A DNA stretch of 6,140 nucleotides, from contig JAFWVZ010000145.1 in assembly GCA_017523605.1 (NCBI GenBank), positions 1 through 6,140 on the forward strand. The letters run 5' to 3'. Made by a program: the position numbers and the translations under genes. The stretch comes from Bacillota bacterium (GTDB lineage: Bacteria > Bacillota > Clostridia > Peptostreptococcales > Anaerovoracaceae). The notes beneath the pieces were generated by a model that was not told the DNA's origin, searched no databases, and was given only the letters and a program-made list of their open reading frames with translations. Positions 1-4,287 of the stretch are shown here, piece by piece; the first letter of the stretch is position 1; every line of letters starts with the position of its first letter.

Positions 1-22
1 CTTGAAACCGTTGAAATTTCAA
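1..22 (-). terminator. Possible hairpin after tRNA-Pro (cut by window start)
   Basis: On the minus strand, CTTGAAA and TTTCAAG (plus positions 16-22 and 1-7) can pair around a 9-nt loop, 10 bases past the CCA of tRNA-Pro. An overlapping perfect palindrome, TTGAAATTTCAA, lies at 11-22. It is placed where the terminator of the Gly-Pro tRNA unit would be expected, but any T-run would lie beyond the window edge, so the terminator role is only a guess. Confidence 0.3.
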
Positions 23-32
23 GGCTTTTCGA

Positions 33-109
33 TGGTCGGAGTGTCGGGACTTGAACCCGAGGCCTCTTGACCCCCAGTCAAGCACGCTACCAAACTGCGC
101 CACACCCCG
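33..109 (-). tRNA. tRNA-Pro (anticodon GGG)
   Basis: The minus strand folds into a full 77-nt cloverleaf. The acceptor stem CGGGGTG/CACTCCG is complete with one G-T pair, the discriminator is A, and CCA is encoded (plus 33-35). The anticodon stem CTTGA/TCAAG closes the loop CTGGGGG, giving anticodon GGG, which reads proline codons CCC/CCU. The T-arm is standard (GGGTTCAAGTCCC region). It is the second gene of a two-tRNA unit behind tRNA-Gly, 41 bases downstream of that gene's CCA, and shares its promoter. No copy of its T-arm or 3' end is seen in the 32 bases downstream that are available, unlike tRNA-Arg and tRNA-Ala in this window. Confidence 0.97.
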
Positions 110-115
110 GTATGT

Positions 116-146
116 AAAGTCTGCATTTCTGGGGGCTGCAGACTTT
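116..146. repeat. Inverted repeat between tRNA-Gly and tRNA-Pro
   Basis: AAAGTCTGCA (116-125) and TGCAGACTTT (137-146) are a perfect 10-bp inverted repeat around an 11-nt loop. It fills most of the spacer between the two minus-strand tRNAs. No T-run follows on either strand, so it is not a convincing intrinsic terminator. A hairpin in the dicistronic precursor that helps separate the tRNAs during processing is more plausible, but that is inference. Confidence 0.7.
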
Positions 147-150
147 GTGA

Positions 151-225
151 TGGAGCGGAAGACGAGATTCGAACTCGCGACCCTCGCCTTGGCAAGGCGA
201 TGCTCTACCCCTGAGCCACTTCCGC
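151..225 (-). tRNA. tRNA-Gly (anticodon GCC)
   Basis: The minus strand gives a complete 75-nt cloverleaf. The acceptor stem GCGGAAG/CTTCCGC is perfect, the discriminator is T, and CCA is encoded (plus 151-153). The anticodon stem TCGCC/GGCGA closes the loop TTGCCAA, giving anticodon GCC for glycine codons GGC/GGU. D-arm and T-arm (TTCGAAT loop) are standard. It is the first gene after the promoter at 236-264 and is followed by tRNA-Pro, so the two are most likely made as one precursor. Confidence 0.97.
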
Positions 226-235
226 GCGCCAAAAT

Positions 236-264
236 AGTATAACAAAGTATTTACACTTTTGCAA
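236..264 (-). promoter_or_regulatory. Promoter of the Gly-Pro tRNA unit
   Basis: Read on the minus strand, TTGCAA (264-259) and TATACT (241-236) are separated by exactly 17 bp, close to the sigma-A/sigma-70 consensus (TTGACA-17-TATAAT). The -10 box ends 10 bp before the first base of tRNA-Gly, so the transcript would have only a very short leader, as is usual for tRNA units. The -35 hexamer is its own reverse complement and also fits the divergent promoter for tRNA-Arg. Confidence 0.8.
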
Positions 265-288
265 CGAGTAATTTTATGTTATTATAAA
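259..288 (+). promoter_or_regulatory. Probable promoter of tRNA-Arg and the array behind it
   Basis: On the plus strand TTGCAA (259-264) and TATAAA (283-288) are separated by 18 bp. The -35 hexamer is the same palindrome used by the divergent tRNA-Gly promoter. Transcription would begin near 295, giving a leader of about 47 nt before tRNA-Arg. It is the only convincing plus-strand promoter upstream of both tRNA-Arg and the zinc-ribbon gene. Confidence 0.6.
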
Positions 289-341
289 ACGCGTGGCGGA
301 TATCTGAGTAAAATTTCGGAAAACGCCAGCATCAGACGCGT
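289..341 (+). other. tRNA-Arg leader with flanking ACGCGT repeats
   Basis: ACGCGT occurs at 289-294 and again at 336-341, directly against the first base of tRNA-Arg. Inside them GGCG (295-298) can pair with CGCC (324-327), and TCTGA/TCGGA can close a smaller inner hairpin. Because ACGCGT is self-complementary, the two copies can also pair with each other and make a closed leader stem. This could present the 5' processing site, but no known leader element is recognised. Confidence 0.4.
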
Positions 342-418
342 GTGCCCGTAGCCCAGCTGTATAGAGCGTCGGACTCCGACTCCGAAGGCCGCGGGTTAGA
401 ATCCCGCCGGGCACACCA
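342..418 (+). tRNA. tRNA-Arg (anticodon CCG), with unusual core bases
   Basis: This is a 77-nt cloverleaf. The acceptor stem GTGCCCG/CGGGCAC is perfect, the discriminator is A, and CCA is encoded at 416-418. The anticodon stem TCGGA/TCCGA closes the loop CTCCGAC, giving anticodon CCG for arginine codon CGG. Three positions differ from the usual bacterial form. D-stem position 12 is C instead of T, giving a C-A mismatch with position 23. D-loop position 19 is T instead of G. T-loop position 56 is A instead of C (loop TTAGAAT). Positions 19 and 56 normally form a conserved G-C tertiary pair, and here they could form T-A. The gene may be functional with a swapped pair, or it may be drifting. It is followed at once by tandem copies of its own 3' end. 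Confidence 0.9.
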
Positions 419-420
419 AT

Positions 421-519
421 TAAGGTAACTGCTCGTATGGCGGGATTCTGACCCGCGCGCGGGTGACGAGAGGGCGAGCCTAAAGGCGAAGCCCGAAAGA
501 TCCCGCCGGGCACACCAAT
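421..519 (+). repeat. tRNA-Arg tail element, unit A (99 bp)
   Basis: The unit starts two bases after the tRNA CCA and holds these parts in order. First is a 20-nt spacer beginning TAAGGTAACTG. Next, at 439-456, is GGCGGGATTCTGACCCGC, an inverted copy of tRNA-Arg bases 391-408 (T-arm) with one difference. The perfect palindrome ACCCGCGCGCGGGT is at 451-464. A purine-rich hairpin, GGGC-GA-GCC-TAAA-GGC-GAA-GCCC, is at 472-494. Last, at 500-519, is a direct copy of the tRNA 3' end from position 59 through CCA plus AT. As RNA, GGCGGGAT (439-446) can pair with ATCCCGCC (500-507) to close a junction holding the two inner hairpins. No protein is encoded. The class is not recognised. Confidence 0.88.
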
Positions 520-617
520 TAAGGTAACTGCTCGTATGGCGGGATTCTGACCCGCACGCGGGTGACGAGAGGGCGAGCCAAAGGCGAAGCCCGAAAGATC
601 CCGCCGGGCACACCAAT
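520..617 (+). repeat. tRNA-Arg tail element, unit B (98 bp)
   Basis: This is a tandem copy of unit A with only two differences: A at 556 where unit A has G457, and loss of the T at 481. In the predicted fold both lie in hairpin end loops, so every stem is kept. It ends with a second direct copy of the tRNA-Arg 3' end at 598-617, including CCA and AT. The near identity points to a recent tandem duplication or to homogenisation. Confidence 0.88.
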
Positions 618-642
618 AATGGATGCCGCCGGGCACACCAAT
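618..642 (+). repeat. Remnant of a third tRNA-Arg tail unit
   Basis: The 20 bases at 623-642 are another copy of the tRNA-Arg 3' end (ATGCCGCCGGGCACACCAAT) with one change, a G at 625. The inverted T-arm and the inner hairpins are missing. It is followed at 643-649 by AAGGTAA, the same word that starts units A and B, which runs directly into the ribosome site of the next gene. This suggests the array once continued and was cut back to this point. Confidence 0.75.
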
Positions 643-647
643 AAGGT

Positions 648-654
648 AAAGGAG
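648..654 (+). promoter_or_regulatory. Ribosome binding site embedded in the array end
   Basis: AAAGGAG lies 7 nt before the ATG at 662 and fixes that start. It sits only five bases past the last copy of the tRNA 3' end and overlaps the AAGGTAA word that opens a repeat unit, so the translation signal has been joined to the repeat array. Confidence 0.85.
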
Positions 655-661
655 AAATAAC

Positions 662-1627
662 ATGCGTTGTCAGAGCTGCGGAGCAGTAATAGAAGATAAT
701 TCGGCGTTCTGCACTGTTTGCGGAGCACGTCAGGATCCTGTCCTTCAGCGGACGGAAGAAAAATACGGGGGCGCTGCTCCCGCCTACGACAGCAGGGAAG
801 CGTATTACTCATCCGGAAGCGCCGTGGGTCCGGTCTACTGCGCCGTATTCCGCGAGCCTTTGTTCCTTGTCATAACCATACTGATGACTGTAAGCGCGGT
901 AGTCTCGCTGTTTACCGGGGTGAACTTCGGCGACAATTCCTACGAGATCGTTCTGACCGCCGTCATCCCCGTGCTTTTCGCGGTGGCGCTGTGGCTGATC
1001 TTCGCGGAGTTCAGGACGGACAAACCGCTGTACAAGACCACCGGTCTGGCCATCGCCAGCGGTACTGTCAAGGCCATGTTCATACTGATATGGGTGGCCG
1101 TGGGCCTTGTGGCAGTAGTCATGGTACTGATGATAGTTTTCGGCAGTCTGCTGGTAAACTACCTCCCGTATCCCTTCATTCAGGATCTTCCGGACATATT
1201 CAATGATCTTCCCGGCGGTCTTGGTGTTGCTTATCCGGTATCCGGCGGAATACCGGCTCCGAACATACCCATGCCGACCAATCCCGGATACAATGCGCAG
1301 GCGCTAAGCACCGGCATGATACTTGTGATCTGCATAGGAGGTCTTATTGCCATAGCGCTGCTCATAGTTGTTAATTTGTGCTTCTACAGAAAGCTCCACA
1401 GGTTCACCAAGTCGCTGTGCGTAAGCCTTAAGAACGATTATCTGCAGGTGGAGTGCGTAAGGCCGGTAAAGGCATGGCTCATCGTGATCGCCGTGTTTAG
1501 TTTCATAGCCGCGGTAAACGCGATAAGGCTAACGCCTTTCGGCGCGATCGCTTCGATATGCCAGGGACTTGCCGCGATATTCGCATCCGTTCTGATGGGA
1601 AGACACTTCAGCGACAGAGCTTACTGA
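662..1627 (+). CDS. Zinc-ribbon multi-pass membrane protein, function unknown
   Basis: This is a 321-aa protein. It opens with a short zinc ribbon: Cys3, Cys6, Cys17 and Cys20 in two CxxC pairs (MRCQSCG and FCTVCG). A polar linker follows to about residue 60. Hydrophobic membrane spans lie near 66-87, 95-116, 138-166 (long, perhaps bent), 217-242, 271-288 and 294-313. A Pro/Gly-rich loop at about 168-212 lies between the third and fourth spans. No catalytic motif is seen. Small zinc ribbons joined to membrane domains are common in Bacillota and are mostly uncharacterised. The start is supported by AAAGGAG 7 nt upstream, and the stop TGA is followed by a strong terminator. No promoter of its own is visible, so it probably depends on read-through from the tRNA-Arg promoter across the repeat array. 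Confidence 0.88.
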   Translation: MRCQSCGAVIEDNSAFCTVCGARQDPVLQRTEEKYGGAAPAYDSREAYYSSGSAVGPVYCAVFREPLFLVITILMTVSAVVSLFTGVNFGDNSYEIVLTAVIPVLFAVALWLIFAEFRTDKPLYKTTGLAIASGTVKAMFILIWVAVGLVAVVMVLMIVFGSLLVNYLPYPFIQDLPDIFNDLPGGLGVAYPVSGGIPAPNIPMPTNPGYNAQALSTGMILVICIGGLIAIALLIVVNLCFYRKLHRFTKSLCVSLKNDYLQVECVRPVKAWLIVIAVFSFIAAVNAIRLTPFGAIASICQGLAAIFASVLMGRHFSDRAY

Positions 1628-1667
1628 TGCAATGTGCGCCGGCAACGGTCCGGATCAATGGAAATAA

Positions 1668-1694
1668 AAAAGCAGGGCGCAAAGCCCTGCTTTT
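1668..1694. terminator. Bidirectional intrinsic terminator
   Basis: AAAAGCAGGGC (1668-1678) and GCCCTGCTTTT (1684-1694) form a perfect 11-bp stem with the loop GCAAA. There is an A-run on one side and a T-run on the other. It lies between the converging ends of the zinc-ribbon gene and the peptidase gene and can serve both strands. Confidence 0.92.
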
Positions 1695-1706
1695 GTGTTG
1701 CCTGTT

Positions 1707-3218
1707 CTACAGTCCGTAAACGTCCTTGCACTTGTCTTCCAGGTAGTTGATGTAGTACTCCGGATCGAAGGCTCCGCTAAGCACGCGCTCCAAAAGCTCG
1801 CCAGGCTTGTACAGCGCGCCGTACTGCCATATGTGCTCCCTGTTCCATGCGTTTAAAGGCTTAAAATCGCCTGTTTCAAGGCATTTGTCCACATCGACGG
1901 ACTCTTTCATCTTGGAAAGGAATTGCGCGCCGTAGGCGCTTCCAAGGGCGTAGGAGGGGAAGTATCCGATGGCGCCTCCGGACCAGTGGCTGTCCTGAAG
2001 CACACCGTGCTTGTCGTCCGGAACATCTACTCCCAGATACTCCTTATACAGTTTGTTCCATTCCGCCGGAAGTTCCTTAACTGCAAGCTCGCCGGACATT
2101 ACGCGCTTCTCCAGCTCGTAGCGTACCATTACGTGCAGACTGTAGGTCACCTCGTCGGCCTCGGTGCGGATAAGCGAAGGCTCCGCCTGGTTTACTGCCT
2201 TGTACAGTTCTTCCGCGCTGCGTCCTTCCATCTGCTTGGGGAACAGCTCGCAAAGTTTGGGGAATATGAAAGCGCAGAACGCTCTGCTGCGTCCCAGAAG
2301 GTTTTCATAGAAGCGGCTCTGGCTCTCGTGTATGCCCATGGATACTCCGCCGTCCAGAACGGTGTAGGCCAGATCGTCCGCGGAACCTGTGTCGTAGAGC
2401 GCGTGTCCGCCTTCGTGGATGACGCTGTACATGGAGCTCAGGAAGTCGTCTTCGTGATAGTGAGTGGTTATCCTTTCATCCAGATGCGATCCCAGGCTGG
2501 TGGTAAAGGGGTGCTCAGTCGTGGCAAGGCCTACGTGGCCCAGGTCCAGGCCCATGGTCTCCATCAGGTAGTAGGAGAGTTCCTCCTGCTTTTCTTCCGG
2601 GAAGTTTCCGAAGCGAATGCTGTCGTCCACCTGCGGTTTTTCCGATACTTTCTTAAGCAGCGGAACTATGCGGGAGCGCAGCTTTCCGAAGAACTCGTCG
2701 CATATCTGTTTGTTAAGACCGTCTTCGTACTCGTTTAGCCAGTAATCGTAGGGATCCTTGTCCGGGTCCTGATACGCGGCAAAACGTCTGACGGTGTCGA
2801 ATATCTGCTCAAGAAGCGGGCAGAACATTGCAAAGTCCGAGGATTCCTTAGCCTTGTGCCACACGTCGTCCGCCTTTACCAGAAGCTCCTGGTAAGCCAC
2901 GTACTCGTCCATGGGGATCTTCTGCATGAAGCGTATGTCCTTAAGCAGCAGCTCCACCATGCGCTGTTCTTTTTGCGCAAGCTTGTCCTTAAACCCGTCC
3001 AGGAACTCCAGAAGATCCACTGTCTCCTTGGAAGTTCCGAGCTTGTACATCTCCTCGGAAAGGATGGACAGCGACGCTGCTCTGTTCTCTGCGGTATCCT
3101 TGGGCGCGGTGGTGCTTCCGTCGTAGTAGATGAGTCCCATCGCGTGGTCGTAGGCTGCCTGCTTGCGCTGCAGCTTGTACAGCCTGTCTCTGGCTTCTTT
3201 GATGGTAATGATGTTCAT
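1707..3218 (-). CDS. M32 family metallocarboxypeptidase (carboxypeptidase Taq type)
   Basis: This is a 503-aa cytosolic zinc carboxypeptidase that removes residues from peptide C-termini, of usual length for peptidase family M32. In this numbering the zinc-binding HEGGH motif is at 268-272, with the family HESQSR motif at 297-302 providing the third zinc ligand region. Other family marks are HPF at 236-238, DEVTYSLH at 355-362 and HWSGGAIGYFPSYALG from 411. No signal peptide or membrane span is seen. The ATG at 3218 is chosen because AAAGGAG lies 8 nt upstream. A longer reading frame opens at 3254, but that codon overlaps the putative -10 region of the gene's own promoter. The gene is divergent from the cytidylate-kinase-like gene and converges on the zinc-ribbon gene. 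It is probably monocistronic, with a role in peptide turnover. Confidence 0.96.
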   Translation of the reverse strand: MNIITIKEARDRLYKLQRKQAAYDHAMGLIYYDGSTTAPKDTAENRAASLSILSEEMYKLGTSKETVDLLEFLDGFKDKLAQKEQRMVELLLKDIRFMQKIPMDEYVAYQELLVKADDVWHKAKESSDFAMFCPLLEQIFDTVRRFAAYQDPDKDPYDYWLNEYEDGLNKQICDEFFGKLRSRIVPLLKKVSEKPQVDDSIRFGNFPEEKQEELSYYLMETMGLDLGHVGLATTEHPFTTSLGSHLDERITTHYHEDDFLSSMYSVIHEGGHALYDTGSADDLAYTVLDGGVSMGIHESQSRFYENLLGRSRAFCAFIFPKLCELFPKQMEGRSAEELYKAVNQAEPSLIRTEADEVTYSLHVMVRYELEKRVMSGELAVKELPAEWNKLYKEYLGVDVPDDKHGVLQDSHWSGGAIGYFPSYALGSAYGAQFLSKMKESVDVDKCLETGDFKPLNAWNREHIWQYGALYKPGELLERVLSGAFDPEYYINYLEDKCKDVYGL

Positions 3219-3226
3219 GGTCATTT

Positions 3227-3233
3227 CTCCTTT
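3227..3233 (-). promoter_or_regulatory. Ribosome site that fixes the M32 peptidase start
   Basis: On the minus strand AAAGGAG lies 8 nt before the ATG at 3218 and only 2 nt before another in-frame ATG at 3224. The spacing favours the 3218 start, giving a protein that begins MNIITIKEARD. Confidence 0.8.
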
Positions 3234-3244
3234 ATACAGGGAAC

Positions 3245-3253
3245 AGTATAGCA
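3245..3253 (-). promoter_or_regulatory. Extended -10 promoter of the peptidase gene
   Basis: The minus strand reads TGCTATACT: the TGn extension followed by TATACT (3250-3245). No good -35 hexamer is found 16-18 bp upstream, where the DNA is GC-rich, and this fits an extended -10 promoter. The expected start of transcription is near 3238, a few bases before the ribosome site. Confidence 0.6.
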
Positions 3254-3284
3254 TAAAAGTCCGCGCGGCGCGTAAAAGCGGTGC

Positions 3285-3313
3285 TTTAATTTAGTCAAAA
3301 AGTATTTTATAAT
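3285..3313 (+). promoter_or_regulatory. Promoter of the cytidylate-kinase-like gene
   Basis: A perfect TATAAT (3308-3313) is preceded, after 17 bp, by TTTAAT (3285-3290), a weak -35. The expected transcript starts near 3320, about 30 nt before the ATG at 3351. Together with the peptidase promoter it makes a divergent control region of about 70 bp. Confidence 0.75.
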
Positions 3314-3350
3314 ATAAGCGTGAAAAGTCGCTTTATCAAGGAGGCAGACA

Positions 3351-3941
3351 ATGGGCAACAAGATAATAACCGTAAGCAGACAGTTCGGAAGCGGAGGAAG
3401 GACCATAGGCCGCTTGGCGGCGGAAAAGCTGGGAATACCGTGCTACGATCAGGAACTTATAGAAAAGATCGCTAAAGAGAGCGGCCTTGCGGAGGAATAT
3501 GTGGAGGAAAGAGGCGAGCACATGCCTTCTTCCAACTGGATAGCAAACGCGCTGGCGGTCCGTACCGTAGCAGGAATGATAAACGAGGACCAGCTCTGGG
3601 CTACTCAGTGCAAGGTCATCCTTAATCTGGCGGAGCAGGGTCCCTGTGTAATAGTAGGGCGCTGCGCGGATCACATACTTAAGGACAAGTTCGAACTGCT
3701 GCGCGTTTTCGTGCACGCTCCTCTGGAAAAGAGGGCGGAGCGCATCGTAAGCGTCTACGGCGAAAAGGAAGTTTCCATACAGAAGCGCATAAACGACAAG
3801 GATAAGCGCCGTAAGGCTTATTACCAGCTCTACACTGATTCCGAGTGGGGCGCTGCAGATAACTACGACATTTCGGTAAACAGCGCATCCATAGGCATAG
3901 AGAAGTGTGCGGACCTGCTGGTGGAGCTGTATAAGGGATAA
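3351..3941 (+). CDS. Cytidylate-kinase-like P-loop protein
   Basis: This is a 196-aa protein of the cytidylate-kinase-like family (Pfam Cytidylate_kin2 type), within the nucleoside monophosphate kinase group of P-loop proteins. The phosphate-binding loop is near the N-terminus (ITVSRQFGSGGRTIG, residues 6-20). VIVGRCADHIL at about 100-110 matches the conserved core strand and helix. An Arg/Lys-rich lid region, KRINDKDKRRKAYY, lies at 145-158, and the C-terminal YDISVNSASIG at 172-182 is typical of this family. True cytidylate kinases transfer phosphate from ATP to CMP/dCMP. Members of this shorter side family are mostly untested, so the substrate is uncertain. AAGGAGG lies 6 nt before the ATG, a promoter precedes it and a terminator follows, so it is a single-gene unit. 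Confidence 0.93.
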   Translation: MGNKIITVSRQFGSGGRTIGRLAAEKLGIPCYDQELIEKIAKESGLAEEYVEERGEHMPSSNWIANALAVRTVAGMINEDQLWATQCKVILNLAEQGPCVIVGRCADHILKDKFELLRVFVHAPLEKRAERIVSVYGEKEVSIQKRINDKDKRRKAYYQLYTDSEWGAADNYDISVNSASIGIEKCADLLVELYKG

Positions 3942-3967
3942 CGGCAGATCCTTAGAAACGATGAAAG

Positions 3968-3994
3968 AACAGAGACCGGAAGGTCTCTGTTTTT
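3968..3994 (+). terminator. Intrinsic terminator of the cytidylate-kinase-like gene
   Basis: AACAGAGACC (3968-3977) and GGTCTCTGTT (3982-3991) form a perfect 10-bp stem with the loop GGAA, followed by a T-run. It begins 27 bp after the stop codon and ends just before the tRNA-Ala tail element. Confidence 0.92.
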
Positions 3995-3999
3995 GTAAT

Positions 4000-4119
4000 T
4001 GGAGCGTAGGGGGAGCATCCTTTGCTCCGCAAAGTCTGCCGTCCTGCGCCCGCTTTTGCGTGCTCGGACCATGACAGTCCACCGGACTGTCATGCCCTTT
4101 CGGGTCCGATCCCCCTACG
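4000..4119 (-). repeat. tRNA-Ala tail element (single copy)
   Basis: Read on the minus strand, from tRNA-Ala outward, the element starts with an inverted copy of the tRNA T-arm and part of the acceptor strand (plus 4102-4119). This 18-nt copy has one difference, at T-loop position 55. The core carries four possible hairpins: CCC/GGG at 4095-4104, a perfect 11-bp stem at 4070-4094, a GTCC/GGAC-closed arm at 4041-4069, and a hairpin at 4012-4028. It ends with a direct 15-bp copy of the tRNA 3' end (plus 4000-4014 equals 4173-4187), from position 59 to the discriminator. CGTAGGGGGA and TCCCCCTACG (4110-4119 with 4005-4014) can close the whole as a branched structure. The design matches the tRNA-Arg units, though the core differs. 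It lies between two terminators, so it may be poorly transcribed. Confidence 0.8.
4070..4094. repeat. Perfect hairpin inside the tRNA-Ala tail element
   Basis: CATGACAGTCC and GGACTGTCATG form an 11-bp perfect inverted repeat with a 3-nt loop. There is no T-run on either side, so it is not a terminator. It is the strongest internal stem of the element. The tRNA-Arg units have a shorter stem at the matching place, also followed by TGAC. Confidence 0.85.
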
Positions 4120-4128
4120 ATGGTTTCA

Positions 4129-4174
4129 CACCAAAGGAAAAAGGAGGTCTTTGGACCTCCTTTTTCCTTTGGTG
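4129..4174. terminator. tRNA-Ala terminator with stem reaching into the CCA end
   Basis: Positions 4129-4149 and 4154-4174 are a perfect 21-bp inverted repeat with a 4-nt loop. On the minus strand the core is AAAAAGGAGGTC-CAAA-GACCTCCTTTTT, a classic intrinsic terminator for tRNA-Ala. It also works on the plus strand. The outer seven pairs extend over the tRNA bases 4170-4174, which include the encoded CCA. Confidence 0.9.
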
Positions 4175-4245
4175 GAGCGTAGGGGGATCGAACCCCTGGC
4201 CTCAAGATTGCGAACCTTGCGCTCTCCCAGCTGAGCTAACGCCCC
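4170..4245 (-). tRNA. tRNA-Ala (anticodon CGC)
   Basis: The minus strand gives a 76-nt cloverleaf. The acceptor stem GGGGCGT/ACGCTCC contains the G3-T70 pair that marks alanine tRNAs, with discriminator A and encoded CCA. The D-arm GCTC/GAGC is standard. The anticodon stem CAAGG/TCTTG, ending in a G-T pair, closes the loop TTCGCAA, giving anticodon CGC for codon GCG. The T-arm AGGGG/CCCCT with loop TTCGATC is standard. It has its own promoter just upstream and a strong terminator directly behind, followed by the tail element that copies its 3' end. Confidence 0.97.
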
Positions 4246-4258
4246 GTGAACAATGGGT

Positions 4259-4287
4259 ATTTTACCCCATTGCAGTAAATAGTTCAA
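4259..4287 (-). promoter_or_regulatory. Promoter of tRNA-Ala, overlapping the upstream stop codon
   Basis: On the minus strand TTGAAC (4287-4282) and TAAAAT (4264-4259) are separated by 17 bp. The -35 box covers the TGA stop of the membrane protein gene at 4284. The expected start is about 7 nt before tRNA-Ala. An overlapping inverted repeat, CAATGGG/CCCATTG (4251-4257 and 4266-4272), covers the -10 box and start site. It lacks a T-run, so it is not a clear terminator for the upstream gene. Confidence 0.65.

Noticed and set aside
401..642. CRISPR array or integron attC sites
   Set aside because: The units are 98-99 bp with no unique spacers between repeats, and the conserved part is a tRNA 3' end. 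No attC core sites of the GTTRRRY/RYYYAAC kind, no integrase and no cas genes are seen.
401..642. attL/attR of an integrated genomic island at tRNA-Arg
   Set aside because: Direct copies of the tRNA end are only 25-99 bp apart with no recombinase or cargo between them, and an inverted T-arm copy is not part of a normal attachment site. A tiny non-autonomous relative is not excluded.
342..661. T-box or other tRNA-sensing riboswitch ahead of the zinc-ribbon gene
   Set aside because: No T-box bulge sequence, specifier loop or terminator/antiterminator pair is seen. The tRNA likeness comes from a real tRNA gene and copies of its 3' end.
274..812. Three overlapping minus-strand reading frames across tRNA-Arg and its tail units
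   Set aside because: Their repeated peptide segments are translations of tRNA and tail-unit DNA in the antisense direction. They lack ribosome sites and run over a tRNA and the start of a real gene.
1923..2738. Plus-strand open frame of 271 codons, and another at 2856-3251
   Set aside because: Both are antisense to the M32 peptidase, which has complete catalytic motifs. No ribosome site or recognisable domain is present.
3218..3254. Longer M32 peptidase start at 3254
   Set aside because: That ATG overlaps the extended -10 promoter and has no ribosome site. The extra residues do not resemble the family N-terminus.
3336..4205. Minus-strand open frame of 289 codons
   Set aside because: It covers the cytidylate-kinase-like gene and the tRNA-Ala tail element in antisense. 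The kinase-like gene has a promoter, ribosome site, P-loop and terminator.
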